From Astragalus membranaceus (lineage: Eukaryota > Streptophyta > Magnoliopsida > Fabales > Fabaceae), in the NCBI GenBank assembly GCA_039519185.1, contig CM076847.1:85470360-85534359 (forward strand): a DNA stretch of 64,000 bases. Direction: 5' to 3'. The notes under the pieces were generated by a model that was given only the letters and a program-made list of their open reading frames with translations, searched no databases and was not told the DNA's origin. Position 1 is the first letter of the stretch. Every line of letters begins with the position of its first letter. The position numbers were made by a program, and so were the translations under genes. Positions 45,052 to 56,218 of this stretch are shown in pieces.

Positions 45052-45788
45052 TGTTGTGTTTTGTTGAAAAACAAATGATATTTCAAAAGTAGAACCACGT
45101 GGATCACTTTCGCTCATAGAACCACGTGGATTCCTAGCGCTGATAGAACCACGTGGATTGCTTGCGTACCCATGTGGGTCTATAATGAGATATTAATTTT
45201 ATACTTATCTTTGGTTTTATGTTAGCCTATCCTGAAATACCAATTTTAAGCTATTATTGGTCAAACCGTTTTGTAAAATTAATTTTGTAACAGCAAATTA
45301 ATTTTGCTTTATTTCACAACGACTAATTCATTAAATCCGTTTTATTTTGTAACAGCAAAATTAAATCCGTTTTATTTTGTAACCTACAGTTTATGGCAAT
45401 TCATTTCATAACTGATATTTTCATTATTAATTTCGGTTTTTTCTTTGGCTTCAAATGCTGATGGAGCGTTTGCTTCATTACTTAGATGTGTAGCCTATAA
45501 AAGCTAGTCGAGTAGCTATTGATAATGATCGGAAAACATCACTTTCTCTCTTCGAAATAAACACTCCTGGGTTCATCTCCTGTCACGTATCAATTCATTC
45601 TTGCCAGTTCGGAATCCTCTTTCGCTACTGCGATTGAGACGAGATCGGTTGTACCTCAGGGAATTTGCGCGGTAGTGGCGGATAAATTCTCCAGGGCGCG
45701 TCGAAAGACTCCTCCGGTTATTTATCTGACATTTGTTTTGTTCGCGGGTTCTCTATCTTGTTGCTGTCTTGTTGCGTGTATTACTACA
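45052..45788 (+). repeat. 3' LTR of E2 (737 bp)
   Basis: The same ends as the 5' LTR. It has three G-boxes (45095, 45122, 45149) instead of four, which accounts for most of the length difference. TATA box CTATAAAAG lies at about 45495-45503. Confidence 0.9.
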
Positions 45789-45853
45789 GTAACTTAGTTT
45801 TTGGCTATTTTTGATTCGAACATTTTGACTAAATAACATTACTCTAAAATAAT

Positions 45854-46668
45854 ATAGAACTTGATCTCGTAAATATTGTACGATGTTAACAGCATAATAA
45901 ACAAACTAATGATGACATCGTAAAGCAAAATGCTTTAATTGTATAATACTATTGCCTAAAGTCTAAACTTGAGAAATAATATACCTAAATGATTAGAGGA
46001 AAGAATAGATCCTCTATGCCTGAAAGTGGTAGTCTCATACATACCCCACTATAGAATCACTTAAAAGGAAAATAAGAAGGTTCGCCAATCCCCCATCATC
46101 TAACCTGTGTCCTATTGGCCATTTTTTTTCTTAGCCAAATGGAGGCAAGCACAATAGGTGCCTCTTCATGAACATATATAGGAAATATTGCACAAAAATT
46201 CTTCATGCTAGCTAAGCCAAAATAATCACTAACTATATTTTATTAGACACGTTTGTCCGCTCGATGAATTGTTTAACAAAACTTTCTATTATAGTATATA
46301 TTAAGGATCTCTCAATGTACTTTCTCCCTACCTCTAACTTTTTCCTTCAATCGTTACTCACCTTTTTTTATTCTCATATCGACAAGTTTGCCTAATCACC
46401 TTGAAGAAGCTAGGTGTTTGATTTATGGACGTGATATATAAGCTTCTTCTGTCTTTTTCTTACTTCTGACAAAGGAGAAAATGTAAGCATACTCAATTAT
46501 TTGTGTTCACTGGTAGGTAGTGTGATTTGAAGAGTCTCAAATCTGGATGGTAACCTAACTAAAATGGAAACTAGAATTAATGTCGTATTATGATCATCTA
46601 GTCCTGTCAAAAAAAATGATCATCTAGAAAAAAGAATCTTTGATTGATGAATTAAGATACATATATAG

Positions 46669-46671
<3 letters not shown>
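45854..46671. other. Intergenic sequence downstream of the nest
   Basis: No gene, RNA or repeat recognised. Confidence 0.5.

Positions 46672-46737
<66 letters not shown>
46672..46737. repeat. (TA)n microsatellite
   Basis: About 33 TA dinucleotides; the YIYIYI frame across it is an artefact. Confidence 0.97.
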
Positions 46738-46738
<1 letters not shown>

Positions 46739-47590
46739 GTTTAGTGACAGAGGAATGAATTACATTGTCTGCCATTTTGTATAATTTATATCTTTTTTTC
46801 GACATTTCCATTCAGGTGAAATGACAGCACTAGTAGTACTGCACATAAGCCAGTATGATCAATCAAATTGACCAAAGTAACGGTCAGAAGTTGCTCTTAA
46901 TGGGAGAAACCAAAAGAACTGGTCTCAGTCCAAAAGCTGATTCTGATTAAGCTTAAAGACCACTATCATTCTTTCTTCACAAAATACAATTGAAGGAGAC
47001 AGTAGTAAAGTAGTAAAAAGTGGCAGCAGTGCAGCACAACTTCAAAGAATAAAGGAAACCAGAAAAAAGACTAGTTAATGTAATTTGTGGAAACAAATTA
47101 AACCTTTAATTTAATAGCCTTCATTTTTAGAGATAGCAAATAATTCAATTACTAGTAAAACTGAAAATTGAAATCCAAAAAGTGAGAATGATAAGGCTGG
47201 CATATATATAAAATCTTCAAGTCCAAGCTTGTCACATGAAGATATGATAGAACTAGAAGTACATATACATACATATATAGAACTACATATATGAATAAAA
47301 TGCATTGTTTTTGGTCCCTCACAAGGATGATATTCATGGCCTTTCAATCTCAACACCACTTTTTCTGGTACTCCAGCAATAGAACTAGCAGTTTACTTTC
47401 AGTTTCAGTAGTACCGCACTGTTGTCGTCATTAATTAAAAGCAGATGATTTTTGATGTATCCCAGATCTTTAACCTTTTTCATTCTGCCACTAGAAGAAA
47501 CCTTACAGAAAATTCAACAGAGAGAAAAGTTGAAAACCCTAAATATACTACTTAAAATAATTAGAGAACAAGAGTTGAAATTTCCATCAT
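46738..47590. other. 3' flank of the LSH gene
   Basis: Part of this is probably the 3' UTR of the minus-strand LSH gene. No certain poly(A) signal; an AATAAA on the minus strand overlaps the stop codon itself. No other gene seen. Confidence 0.5.
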
Positions 47591-48566
47591 TTATTGAGTG
47601 GTTGCACCTGGTGGTGGAAACTGGTGGAGGTGGTGATGGTGTTGAAGCAGTGGCATTGCTTGTTGCTGTTGCTGCTGTAATTGCTGTGGTGGACGCTTCC
47701 TTTTCTTCTTCTCATAACTAATACCTCTTGCTTTGGATTGAAGATCACGAACCTCACGAAGGTAAAGCCTAACAGCTCTAGCACCAAATGGATTGGTTTC
47801 TGGTTTACCTCCATTTTCCTCAAAAGCTGCACGAAGACGACCTATGAGTGCATCAAGACTACCCCAAGCTTGTCTTAGAGGACATGGACATGGTGCTGGA
47901 GGGTTTGGATGCCCGTAAAATGGACAGATCGGTGTGTGCACTTTTGTCTTACCAAATTGGTCCAAATACCTACATCACAAATCACAATAACAAAGTATAA
48001 TGAAAAAAATTCAACAACTCTTGAAGATATAAAAGATAAAGCTCAAGTGGTCGAAGCGACACATTCGAAAGAAAGAAAGAAGTTTCAGACTTCAAATCCT
48101 AACAACAAATATAGCTTTGAAACATTTGAAAGAAATGAGTTTCAGAGTTCAAATCCTTACTACTAATATAACTCGCTAATAAATAAATAAAAATAATTCA
48201 ACAAGGAAAAAATAAGAAAGAAAATCATGAATAGAGAGAGAGAGGTGCATGGAAAGTAGTTAGAGGTTGTGTTTTGAACCTGAGAAATTCAAGAACATGT
48301 GCACCGCTGCATCTAGAGAGGGAAAGAGGAGGGCGGTGATTCTTGAGGTACTGGCCAAAGGTGTTCCAGTCACGGCGTTTCTGGTTCTCATAGCGGCTGC
48401 TGGTGGTGGTGGAAGCGGAAGGGGAAGAGCTACCAACTAGGCTGTTGCTGTTGCTGGTGGTGGTGTTAGTGGTGGTGGTCATGGTGGTGATGGTGCTGTT
48501 GGTGAGGCTGCAACTGTACTTGTTCTCAGAGTTACACGAGTCCATAAATTCTTGAATTGAATCCAT
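47591..48566 (-). CDS. LSH: ALOG-domain transcription factor, LSH family (two exons)
   Basis: Exon 1 is 48566-48280 and exon 2 is 47969-47591, separated by a 310-bp GT-AG intron. The join falls inside the Arg codon of FLR/YLDQFGKTK and gives 221 residues. The variable Ser/Thr/Asn-rich N-terminus (1-57) is followed by the ALOG domain (about 58-190) with SRYENQKRRDWNTFGQYL, LSRCSGAHVLEFL, the Cys/His zinc-ribbon insert (CPFYGHPNPPAPCPCP) and RQAWGSLDALIGRLRAAFEE. A basic nuclear signal KKKRKR (183-188) and a Gln/His-rich tail follow. ALOG proteins are plant-specific nuclear DNA-binding regulators; LSH members act at organ boundaries and meristems. The length and strong domain match suggest the LSH3/LSH4 group, but paralogue assignment is inference. 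The start is the first in-frame ATG; a second Met at residue 8 is possible. No lesion is seen, so the gene looks functional. It is the only convincing host gene here. Confidence 0.95.
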
Positions 48567-48800
48567 GGATATTCAAACTTGAAAGATAGCTAGCTAGCTT
48601 TGAGTGCTTAGCAGATCCAAAGGTTGTTTTGAAATTTTGATTTGTCTCTTTGCTAGTTACTATACTAGCTGAGTTGTTGTTCTAGGGTTCCTAAGAAAAT
48701 GACCAAAGTGAGAGAGAATGAGTGACAAAGAGTAAAGGAAGGAGAGATTGGTTGAGATAGAAGTGTGGTGTACTTATAATTTGGGCTAACAGTACATGAA
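48567..48800 (-). promoter_or_regulatory. Promoter and 5' UTR region of the LSH gene
   Basis: On the minus strand a weak TATA-like ATTATAAGTA lies near 48771-48780, followed by CT-rich leader sequence (CTTTACTCTTTGTCACTC type) and a GCTAGCTAGCTA repeat shortly before the ATG. Expression control cannot be read further. Confidence 0.4.
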
Positions 48801-49480
48801 TATTGTTCTCTGATAAAAAAATTTCTTTTTCTAATGTCATTTCATTTAGAAGTTACTGTTTAAAGAAAACAACTACCTATGAAAGATAATGAAAAGGAAA
48901 GAGAGAAGGAAACAAACTCTGATTCTTGATTGATATTACAAACTAGTTTTTTTTTTTTGAAGAGTATGGACCTCCAAGTGGTGAAGCACAAGAAGATTTT
49001 TTATGTTATTGAGGAACTGATGAGATTGATGGGAGAGGGTGACTGGACTTTTCCTCTTTACTAGTTCTTGTATTTTTTGTTGAGCAATACTAGAAGTAGC
49101 TATAGCCGGGGGCATTCTTGGTTTTTTCAGTAACTTATTGAAAAGGATTTTGGTTTTATTTTATTTTCCTTAAAAGGGTGGTGCAAACACAGACTTTCAT
49201 CAGTTATATTAATTAATGGGGTTATATTAATATTCCTCCTTATGTTGGTGAATAGACAGATAAAAGAAATGGGTGCTAGCTAGGGCTTTTTTAAGAAAAA
49301 TTGGAGGAAAAAAGGGATGTACAGTAGTTATGATGTCGACAGGAAAAAGTATGAAGGGTAAAAATTGAGGTAAGAACATGATTCTGTTCCTTGACACTAT
49401 AGTTTCAATTTTGAATGACAGTTCCTTTCTCATTGACTGGAATGCCCCTATTAATTTCCCCGTTTTCATCTTTTTTTATA
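48801..49480. other. Upstream flank of LSH gene
   Basis: AT-rich; no other gene recognised. It may hold distal promoter elements. Confidence 0.4.
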
Positions 49481-49711
49481 GGCTTAATTACAGTTTTGGT
49501 CTCCCTATTATGACCAACTCACGATTTTGGTCTCTAAAGTTTTAATTTGACAATTTTGGGCTGCTACGTAGGATAAGTCAGTCAAAATTGAACAGGGGGA
49601 CTATGATTTTTCAAATTGGAAAAATAGGGGGACCAAAATCGTCAAATTAAAACTTTAGGGACCAAAATCGTGAGTTGGTCATAATAGGGGGACCAAAACT
49701 GTAATTAAGCC
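49481..49711. mobile_element. Foldback MITE (231 bp), Mutator-like
   Basis: The first and last 80 bp are nearly perfect inverted repeats: GGCTTAATTACAGTTTTGGT starts the left arm and its complement ends the right arm. Flanks TTTTTTATA (49472-49480) and TTTTATATA (49712-49720) form a 9-bp duplication with one mismatch. Confidence 0.85.
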
Positions 49712-49759
49712 TTTTATATAGAAACCAAAATTTTAATTTCTTCTGCTTGTTTGTCCCCT

Positions 49760-50617
49760 ATGAAGCCCGGGTACCGGATACGATACGGGATACGACACAA
49801 TACGGATACGGGGATACGGGAAAATTTTGAAAATCAAGATACGACACGGCTAGGATACTTTAATAAAAAATTAAATTAAAATTTAAATATATAAAAACAT
49901 AACAGAAAAAATAAAATAGAATAGAGACACAAATAGAAAAAAAACAAATATGAAAAACTGAAATATTGCATTTTATAGATATGAAAAAACCTGCCCAAAT
50001 AGAAAAATATATGGATGAAAGGAAGAGGACAACTGACACACCTATGTATGAGTGACTAGTCATAAAAAGTAAGGGTGGACGATTAGCTAGACCACCTGAA
50101 ATCGTATAATCTGAATAGTCGGTGGCAGAAACAGATGACTTTTTATAGACTAAGATATTCATATTAGTACGTAGTTGCTCAATAAAACATAAGCATATCA
50201 TTAGTCAATATATGATCATCACATTGTAGAAATAAATAGTTGTGATCATATCAAGTAGAGATAGTTACGTATATTTATCTCACCCATATCACAATGTATT
50301 ATTTCTTCTATTATTGTATTACGAAAAAACATATAATTTTGTCTTTTAGTTATTGAGGTATTAAAGTGTATCATATATGAGTGACAATCATGTGCTTAGT
50401 TGGTAAGAGGTATCGAAAAAGTATCTGAGAAGTATCCTTAGTTGGTAAGAAGTATCAAAGATGTATCTGAAAAGTATCGAATCAAATATTTTTTAAAAAG
50501 AATTAAAAAATTATTAGATACTATTTGGGTACGTATCGGGAAGTGTCGGGTGCGTGTCGGTATCGGATACGTATCCGACACGGGTATGTCTCTATTTTTG
50601 AAGTATCGGGGCTTCAT
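49760..50617. mobile_element. TIR repeat with ATGAAGCCC ends
   Basis: The left ATGAAGCCCGGGTACCGGATAC and right GTATCGGGGCTTCAT are inverted. The inside is rich in GGATACG/CGTATCC words near both ends. No transposase. Superfamily is unclear and no target duplication was found. Confidence 0.6.
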
Positions 50618-51170
50618 ATTGTTCCGATATCTTTCTCCTATTCATTGTATGGAAATGAGGTCTCAAAGTTGAATGGTAAAAGACGCGTAAATATTATAAT
50701 ACTATGTGAATTTTGATAGCAGAATTTAAATTTGGTATCCACATCCCCTCATCCCAATCGTTTGAACTAAAAGATAACAAACAATGTATGAAAATAAAAC
50801 TATCATAATTCGTAAGACTAAAGAGTACTATATCGGCTTTACCAAATCACCCAGATCATTTAAAAAACCCCATCTCCCCTTTTTAGGATCGATTCCTCAA
50901 CAAAAGAAAGAGAATAGCACTAGGACATTAGACAGAAGAACCACAACCAAACCTAGCCACGTAAACACTAAGTATCACAATCGAACTAAAAACTCATACC
51001 TCGAAAATAAATGGGTCTCCAACTCCATACTTTCTCTAAAAAAAAAACACAACAGGTATCCAAGATTACTTGCTTTCGAAATAGATTAGCACGAGTTGGG
51101 AACCTATATAGAATGACACGCCATGCAAAAGCAACTACCTTAGGAGACGTTCGACTACTGCACTGCTTAT
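50618..51170. other. Left flank of the CACTA element
   Basis: No gene recognised. A-rich stretch near 50880-51060 resembles sequence at 55640-55740 on the other side of the CACTA element (AAATAAATGG...CCACTCC type), probably an older repeat. Confidence 0.4.
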
Positions 51171-51189
51171 CACTACAACATTTTGACCC

Positions 51190-51500
51190 AAAAGCAACGC
51201 CTGAAAACCGTTGCGTAAAGCCAAAAAACCGTTGCCCTACCTTTCGGCAACGACTTTGAAATCGTTGTTTCTGCGGGCGTTGCCTAAACTATAGGCAACG
51301 GTTTTTTGTGACCAAAGGCAACACAAACTTATAACCGTTGCCATTGATAACTTAAACGCAACGGTTTTGATTTTCGTGCATCAGCAACAGTCTCAAACCG
51401 TTGCCACTTATGCCAACACTTAAAAACCGTTGCAAAATATGGCAACCTGCAAAAACCGTTGCCTATACCAACAAATACAACACTTCAAAAACGTTGCCAT
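51190..51500. repeat. Left subterminal repeats of CACTA element
   Basis: About ten copies of AACCGTTGC or its complement in both orientations, mirrored at 55195-55405. Confidence 0.88.
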
Positions 51501-51754
51501 AGATAATTAGAATTGAAAAAAAATAATAGAAAAAGTTTAGAGAGGTCCATTCCTTCCCAACACAATAAGACTGATTTCATTCATTGGCATGAGAAAAAAC
51601 TTATGATTACAATTCGCAATAAATTGGAAAAAAAATACCAATAAAACTCTAAAAAGCTCTAAATTTACTTAAACGTATCCAACAATTACTTCCTTGCCTA
51701 CAATATCCTATGTTGATATAATGATAAGTCTTGATAATTGATATAATGACAATA

Positions 51755-51944
51755 AAATCCTCCCAAGAAAGGTCTGCTGAAACACCAGGAAAATATCTTC
51801 CCACATCAAGAACCGTTGCCACCCCCCTTGTTAAGGCAAGATTGCTTGCTCTAAGCAACGCTTCCCTCCTATCATCCACTGAATTCTCTGGAATTTGAGA
51901 GATAACAAGTGTACTTGCACAATCAATTAGCAATCCAGTAGGTT
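51755..51944 (-). pseudogene. Captured exon of a LAF3-like amidohydrolase gene
   Basis: On the minus strand an AG acceptor at 51946-51945 opens an exon reading EPTGLLIDCASTLV, then VDDRREALLRASNLALTRGV, DVGRYFPG and SWEDF. These match my memory of the plant amidohydrolase family that includes LAF3 (YtcJ-like). The downstream limit is unclear. Only this exon-sized fragment is present, so it is a capture, not a gene. A TBLASTN against plant proteins would settle the family. Confidence 0.65.
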
Positions 51945-52099
51945 CTGCATGATAACATCAATCCAATACAGCAATTAATTATACTGAATCAAATTTAGCT
52001 AATACAGAACCAAAAGGACTCTTGAAATGAAATTGGCAGTTAGCACTTTTCATTGTTGGAATAAACTCATATATTGGCTTTAACAAGCAGGAAACTCAC

Positions 52100-52189
52100 C
52101 TTGATTTCTGTCAAGAATTCCCTGGCCCATTGTTTTGATTCAGCTGATAAAACCTTTATAGCTATCAGGGATCCATCTCTCAGCTTTTC
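52100..52189 (-). pseudogene. Captured kinase exon from a receptor-like kinase gene
   Basis: A 90-bp segment bounded by an AG acceptor (52191-52190) and a GT donor (52099-52098) reads LRDGSLIAIKVLSAESKQ and REFLTEIK. This is kinase subdomain II with the ATP-binding Lys of AIK, as in cytoplasmic receptor-like kinases of the CRPK1 (At1g16670) type. All other kinase exons are missing. It lies on the same strand as the amidohydrolase exon, 155 bp upstream of it. Confidence 0.7.
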
Positions 52190-52194
52190 CTGTA

Positions 52195-52776
52195 CAGTTC
52201 AGGAAGTTACCATCAATCATCAATCAAACATATCAATCAATCAATCAATCATAAAGCCCAAAAGTGGTATAAAGAAAGAGATCAATCAAACTAAAATCAT
52301 ATATACATTGAAATATTTTTATCAACATAGGAGAAGCACAAAATCTGACCTCACTATTACTAACCCAGCTACTAAATGGACCATACATGAGGGTGCTCAT
52401 GTTCTTCCTTTTCATTTCCTCCATCCTCATCAAAAATTTCCTCACTCAAAGACTGTTTGCGCAATCTTTTCCTGCTAGTTGGTGGCTCAGACTCATCATT
52501 ACTTTTCTCACCAAACCTGAGAGAGATGCGATGCAAATCGAAATCGAAATACACAGTCAAAATCTAAATGCGAAATCGAATTCACAAAACCAAAATTGAA
52601 ATGGGATGGAACTGAGAGAGATGCAATGACACTAAGAAATGCGATGACCTTGAGAGATATGTGAAATCGAAATCTCAGCTTGCGATGACACTGAGAGAGA
52701 TGCGAAATCGTTGGTAGATGATCCAAATCGAAATCTCAGCTTGCGATGAGTCAGAGAGAGAGAGAGAGAGGAAAAC
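52195..52776 (-). other. CACTA interior: acidic frame and GAGAGATG-rich leader-like sequence
   Basis: A 62-codon minus-strand frame (52372-52560) carries acidic and basic runs (RKRLRKQS, EEIFDEDGGNEKEEHEH). Its origin is not recognised; it may be another captured exon. Around it, ATGCGAAATCGAAATC and GAGAGAGATG units repeat (52520-52770). Confidence 0.4.
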
Positions 52777-53700
52777 TGTAACGCCCTAAAATAATTTAAT
52801 TAAATTAATTAATTAAGTTATTTGATGGATTACAATATTATTTGAGTGGAATAATTAAATTAGAATTGTTTTATTTCAGGAGGTGAAATGAATTAATAAA
52901 GGTGGTGTAAATAGGGCCCAATTCCATTGTTGGCCCAAGCCCATTCCATAAAGTCCCAAAACCTAAAATTATTCTCATTCCCACCAAGAAAGAAAGAAAC
53001 AGCGAAACTGAGAGAGTGAGAGGAGAAGAGGGTCGCGATTTCCAGCAAGGAGGAGAAGAAGGAATTGGTTCAACTTGGCTTTAGGTAAGTTTCTTTGATC
53101 CTTTTCCCTTCCATTTTCCTTCCTCTTTCAAGTGGTAGTTTCAATCCCTCAATTTTTTTCCATTGTTGTTATTCCTCCATGGCTCTTGTGTTGGCTGCGA
53201 TTTGCGAATAGAAGAGGAGGAGGGGGGCTGCTGCGTTTCTTCTTGTGGCTTAGGCGTGGCTGAATTCTTCAATTATCAAGGTTAGGGGGCTCTACTTTAT
53301 ACCTATAATAATGCTTAAGCTAGGTGATATATGTAGGATTGGTTGTAGGAGGTTAGATTGTTGAGTTAGGTTAGTTGGAATGTTGAACAATTGCTACTGT
53401 TTTTAGTTGTTTTAGTGAGAGAGGTTGAATTGTTGAATATTATTGTTGAATATGATTGATACTGTGTTGGTTGTTTTGGTTGAATTGTTGGATATTATTG
53501 TTATTGAAATTAAGTGAGTTGATACTATGTTGGATATAATTATTGTTGAATATTATTGTTGAATACAATTGATACTGTGTTGGATATAATTATATGTAGG
53601 TTATGCTAATATATTGTGGTTGGATTAAGTTAGTTTGAAGGGTGGAAAATTGTTACTGTTTTGTGGTGTTAGTTGATGGGCATAATTGTTGAATGTAGTG

Positions 53701-53703
<3 letters not shown>

Positions 53704-53769
<66 letters not shown>
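53704..53769. repeat. (TA)n microsatellite in solo LTR
   Basis: About 33 TA dinucleotides. Confidence 0.97.
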
Positions 53770-53773
<4 letters not shown>

Positions 53774-53992
53774 AGGAAATGAATTAAATTGAAATTGTGG
53801 AGATTAGGCTACTGTTAGTGGTGTTGCGCAGGGGCGCCAAATTGGGCAGCCCCGTGCGCGTGTGGTGCGTGCTGGTGGTGTTGCGCAGGGGCGCCAAATT
53901 GGGCAGCCCCGTGTGGGTGTGTTGTGTGTACTGCGTAGGTGTGTGTAGTTGCGGGGAAGTGTAATTGTGAAAATTAGATTACTAGCCTAAGG

Positions 53993-54280
53993 ATGCAAAG
54001 CGGTGTGTACGGAGTTGTAATTATATGGAGATGTGAAAGCGGTGAGGGACTCCGGTCCAAAGCGGTGCGATAACCTTAAGGCCTATAGGTTGATGATATT
54101 AGATTGTGAAATGCAAAGCGGTGAGTTTAATAGTTATTATGGTTTATGTGTGGTGTTGTGGTGCATAGTCATAGTGTCACATGACTCATGTTGCATAAAG
54201 CGGTGTGTCGGCTTCGGCCAAAGCGGTGCGGTGGTTTCGGCCAAAGCGGTGAGTGCCCTCCAGGCTAATAGCGGTGATGA
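53993..54280 (+). repeat. AAAGCGGTG motif cluster in solo LTR
   Basis: Seven exact copies of AAAGCGGTG plus one TAGCGGTG variant within 290 bp, irregularly spaced. Confidence 0.85.
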
Positions 54281-55194
54281 TGGATCCACATGCATGTTGC
54301 ATTACATGCATTAGTCACGCATTTGATGAGTTTATGGATGAATTATGAATATGATGATTGTTGTTGATAATGTGGTGAGTTGTTATGAATTAGTGTTGCT
54401 TGCTGCCTTCCTTAATATAATGCTTATCTTAATTATTATTATTTGTGTAAAGAGACTCACCCTACTGCCTTTGTTGCTTCTTATGTCGGCAACTTGCAGG
54501 TAATCGAGAGTGAGGGCATCCTTATGCCTCTTTTCTAGTAGTGTGTCAGCTCTGATATGTAGCACCAGGGGGAGGGCGTAGTAGTACTGTTAGTGTCATT
54601 TTGATATATTGGATTGTTATAATGATGTATTGATACCATTCCGCTGTGTTGAGGATATTTTATTTATGTGCTGTAAACTAAAACAGGTGTTGTGGGCCCG
54701 TCCCTAAACTATCGTGCTATATATCGTGCTATTAACTGTGGACTTCACGTCATTGATTATAAACTAGATGATTTTTATAAGCGTTGAAATGTGACACCTT
54801 TTTCAATGATTTACATTCTTTTAAAACTCTGATTTTATATACTGATTAATAGTTATTTTAGAAGGGGGTGTTACATAAACCAGAGAGATGTTGAGAGAGA
54901 GAGACGCGAACCTGAAATCCCAATCGCTGAGGGAGAGGGTGAGTCGATGATTTGCACTTTCCTGAAATCCTAGTGTGTGAAATTACAGAGGGAGAGGGTG
55001 AGTTCGAGGTTAGAGGGATGAAGAGGAATTCTGATTTTAGGGTTTGAGGGAGGGAGAGAATTGCTGAAACGTGAGAGAGGGTACGTGAGTTTGCTGAAAC
55101 GTGATATTTGTTTGGTTTGTTTGATGTTTTGATTTTTTGGGTTAGCACAAAATTTGGGATGGTTAATAAGACAACGGTTGTGTAATGCCTAATT

Positions 55195-55405
55195 TTTTTA
55201 TTTTTAAATAAGTGTCCCTATGGCAACGTTTATTAACCGTTGGCTAAAGTTTAAACAAACAAAACGTTGCCATAGACCTTATGGGAACGGTTTTCGGCCG
55301 TTGCCAATAAAAAAATGAATCAGCTACGAGTTCAAAAAACCGTTGCCATTGTTGGCTAAGGCAACGGTTTTTTTGGCTTTGCAATTTTAGGCGTTGCCAA
55401 AGGGT
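55195..55405. repeat. Right subterminal repeats of CACTA element
   Basis: GGCAACGGTTT / AAACCGTTGCC units, inverse to the left array. Confidence 0.88.
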
Positions 55406-55423
55406 CTAAATGTTGTAGTGTAT

Positions 55424-56077
55424 CTAACACGAACACCTCCTAAGGAGCTCAAACGTCCATACTCGTGGTATTGTTAATCACCAAGTCATGGTGGATTTAA
55501 CAGAGTAAACATAACTGTGTGGTATTCCTAATTAGCGTAAGCCCTCGACTACAATGTGAAGTCCTGCCTATAGTAAAAGTCTGAGAAAACGATGTGAACA
55601 CGTGTCAGAAGGCGAAACAAAATTGTTTCCCATCTAGTTCACAACAAAGTGCCAAACTGCAGATGAAAACACACATCTCCTAAATAAATGGAGAGCCACT
55701 CCCACACAAAACACAGTTCACTACTATGAGGTCAGTATTAAGATCCTCTCCGAAATAAGTTTGTACAAGCCAAAACTCTATTCAAGAGTAACTCTAATCT
55801 GATAATCCAAGTTAACAGACAGACTAGCTATACGAAATGAAGATTCGGAGAGATAATCATAAATAGAGGACAAAAAGATTCAATCGAAATTGTCCACTGA
55901 CCCTACTAATAAACGAACCCAAAACACTAATTTAATGTATGAAACAACAAAGTTGTGATTAGCTATTCTACTTTTATACTACATATTTTGTTAAAGGGGC
56001 ACTTTGATTTCTTCATCATTTAATTTTGTTAGTTTACAATATAGTTTAAAAACTATAAATAAAAAGAAGTTGTGAAC
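55424..56077. other. Right flank of CACTA element
   Basis: No gene recognised. Confidence 0.45.
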
Positions 56078-56087
56078 ACACAACCAT

Positions 56088-56218
56088 GTTTTTTTGATAA
56101 GCAAATGTTAGTGGGGTGGGGGAATGTTAGTTTCCGGGGTTTGAACCCTAGACCTCATTCTTGCAACTTTGTAACTCCTTAATGTCTATTAACTCGCCAC
56201 TTGAGCTACCTTCTTGGG
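56088..56218 (-). mobile_element. tRNA-derived SINE (131 bp) with perfect 10-bp TSD
   Basis: ACACAACCAT occurs at 56078-56087 and 56219-56228. On the minus strand an A box (TAGCTCAAGTGG) and B box (AGGGTTCAAACCCC) are followed by a TGCTTATCAAAAAAA tail. Confidence 0.92.

Larger units (their letters stand above)
32061..45788 (+). mobile_element. Ty1/copia element E2 (chimeric, non-autonomous) containing a Sirevirus
   Basis: LTRs lie at 32061-32826 and 45052-45788, with target duplication GTAAC at 32056-32060 and 45789-45793 and a polypurine tract ATGTGGGGGAT (45041-45051). After removing the nested Sirevirus (34737-43133) the element is about 5.3 kb. Its interior has the leader shared with E1, then about 2.4 kb of sequence with no retroviral homology that I recognise, then a truncated RNase H and the 3' region shared with E1. 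Gag, protease, integrase and RT are absent. Confidence 0.9.
31873..45844. mobile_element. Mutator-type palindromic MITE split by copia element E2
   Basis: The left arm starts GAGTAATGTTATTTAGCC; the right arm ends GACTAAATAACATTACTC. Both are flanked by the 9-bp duplication TAAAATAAT (31864-31872, 45845-45853), which fits the Mutator superfamily. Without the insertion the MITE is 239 bp (31873-32060 plus 45794-45844) and almost a full palindrome. Confidence 0.88.
52777..54875 (+). repeat. Tekay-like solo LTR (2099 bp) inside the CACTA element
   Basis: Starts TGTAACGCCCTAAAATAATT, ends GGGGGTGTTACA, the same termini as the LTR at 2021-4696 but in opposite orientation. Flanks AAAAC (52772-52776) and TAAAC (54876-54880) match at 4 of 5 bases. 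No interior or second LTR remains. It contains a TA microsatellite, a duplicated unit with GCAGGGGCGCCAAATTGGGC (53820-53915) and an AAAGCGGTG cluster. Confidence 0.85.
51171..55420. mobile_element. CACTA (En/Spm) element carrying host gene fragments
   Basis: The terminus CACTACAACATTTTGACCC (51171) is inverse to GGGTCTAAATGTTGTAGTG (ending 55420). The TAT duplication at 51168-51170 and 55421-55423 is the 3-bp size expected of CACTA elements. Subterminal regions hold many AAACCGTTGCC / GGCAACGGTTT repeats, typical transposase-binding arrays. There is no transposase. The interior has exon-like fragments of two host genes and a Tekay-like solo LTR (52777-54875). Without the LTR the element is about 2.1 kb. 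Confidence 0.92.

Noticed and set aside
46620..46811. Frame with a long YIYIYI run
   Set aside because: Translation of a TA microsatellite.
47591..47965. Exon 2 of LSH as a separate 124-codon gene starting MDQFGKTK
   Set aside because: The Met is internal to the ALOG domain and the splice sites join it in frame to exon 1.
47681..48166. Plus-strand frames across the LSH locus
   Set aside because: Antisense to exon 2 and the intron of the LSH gene; no domain.
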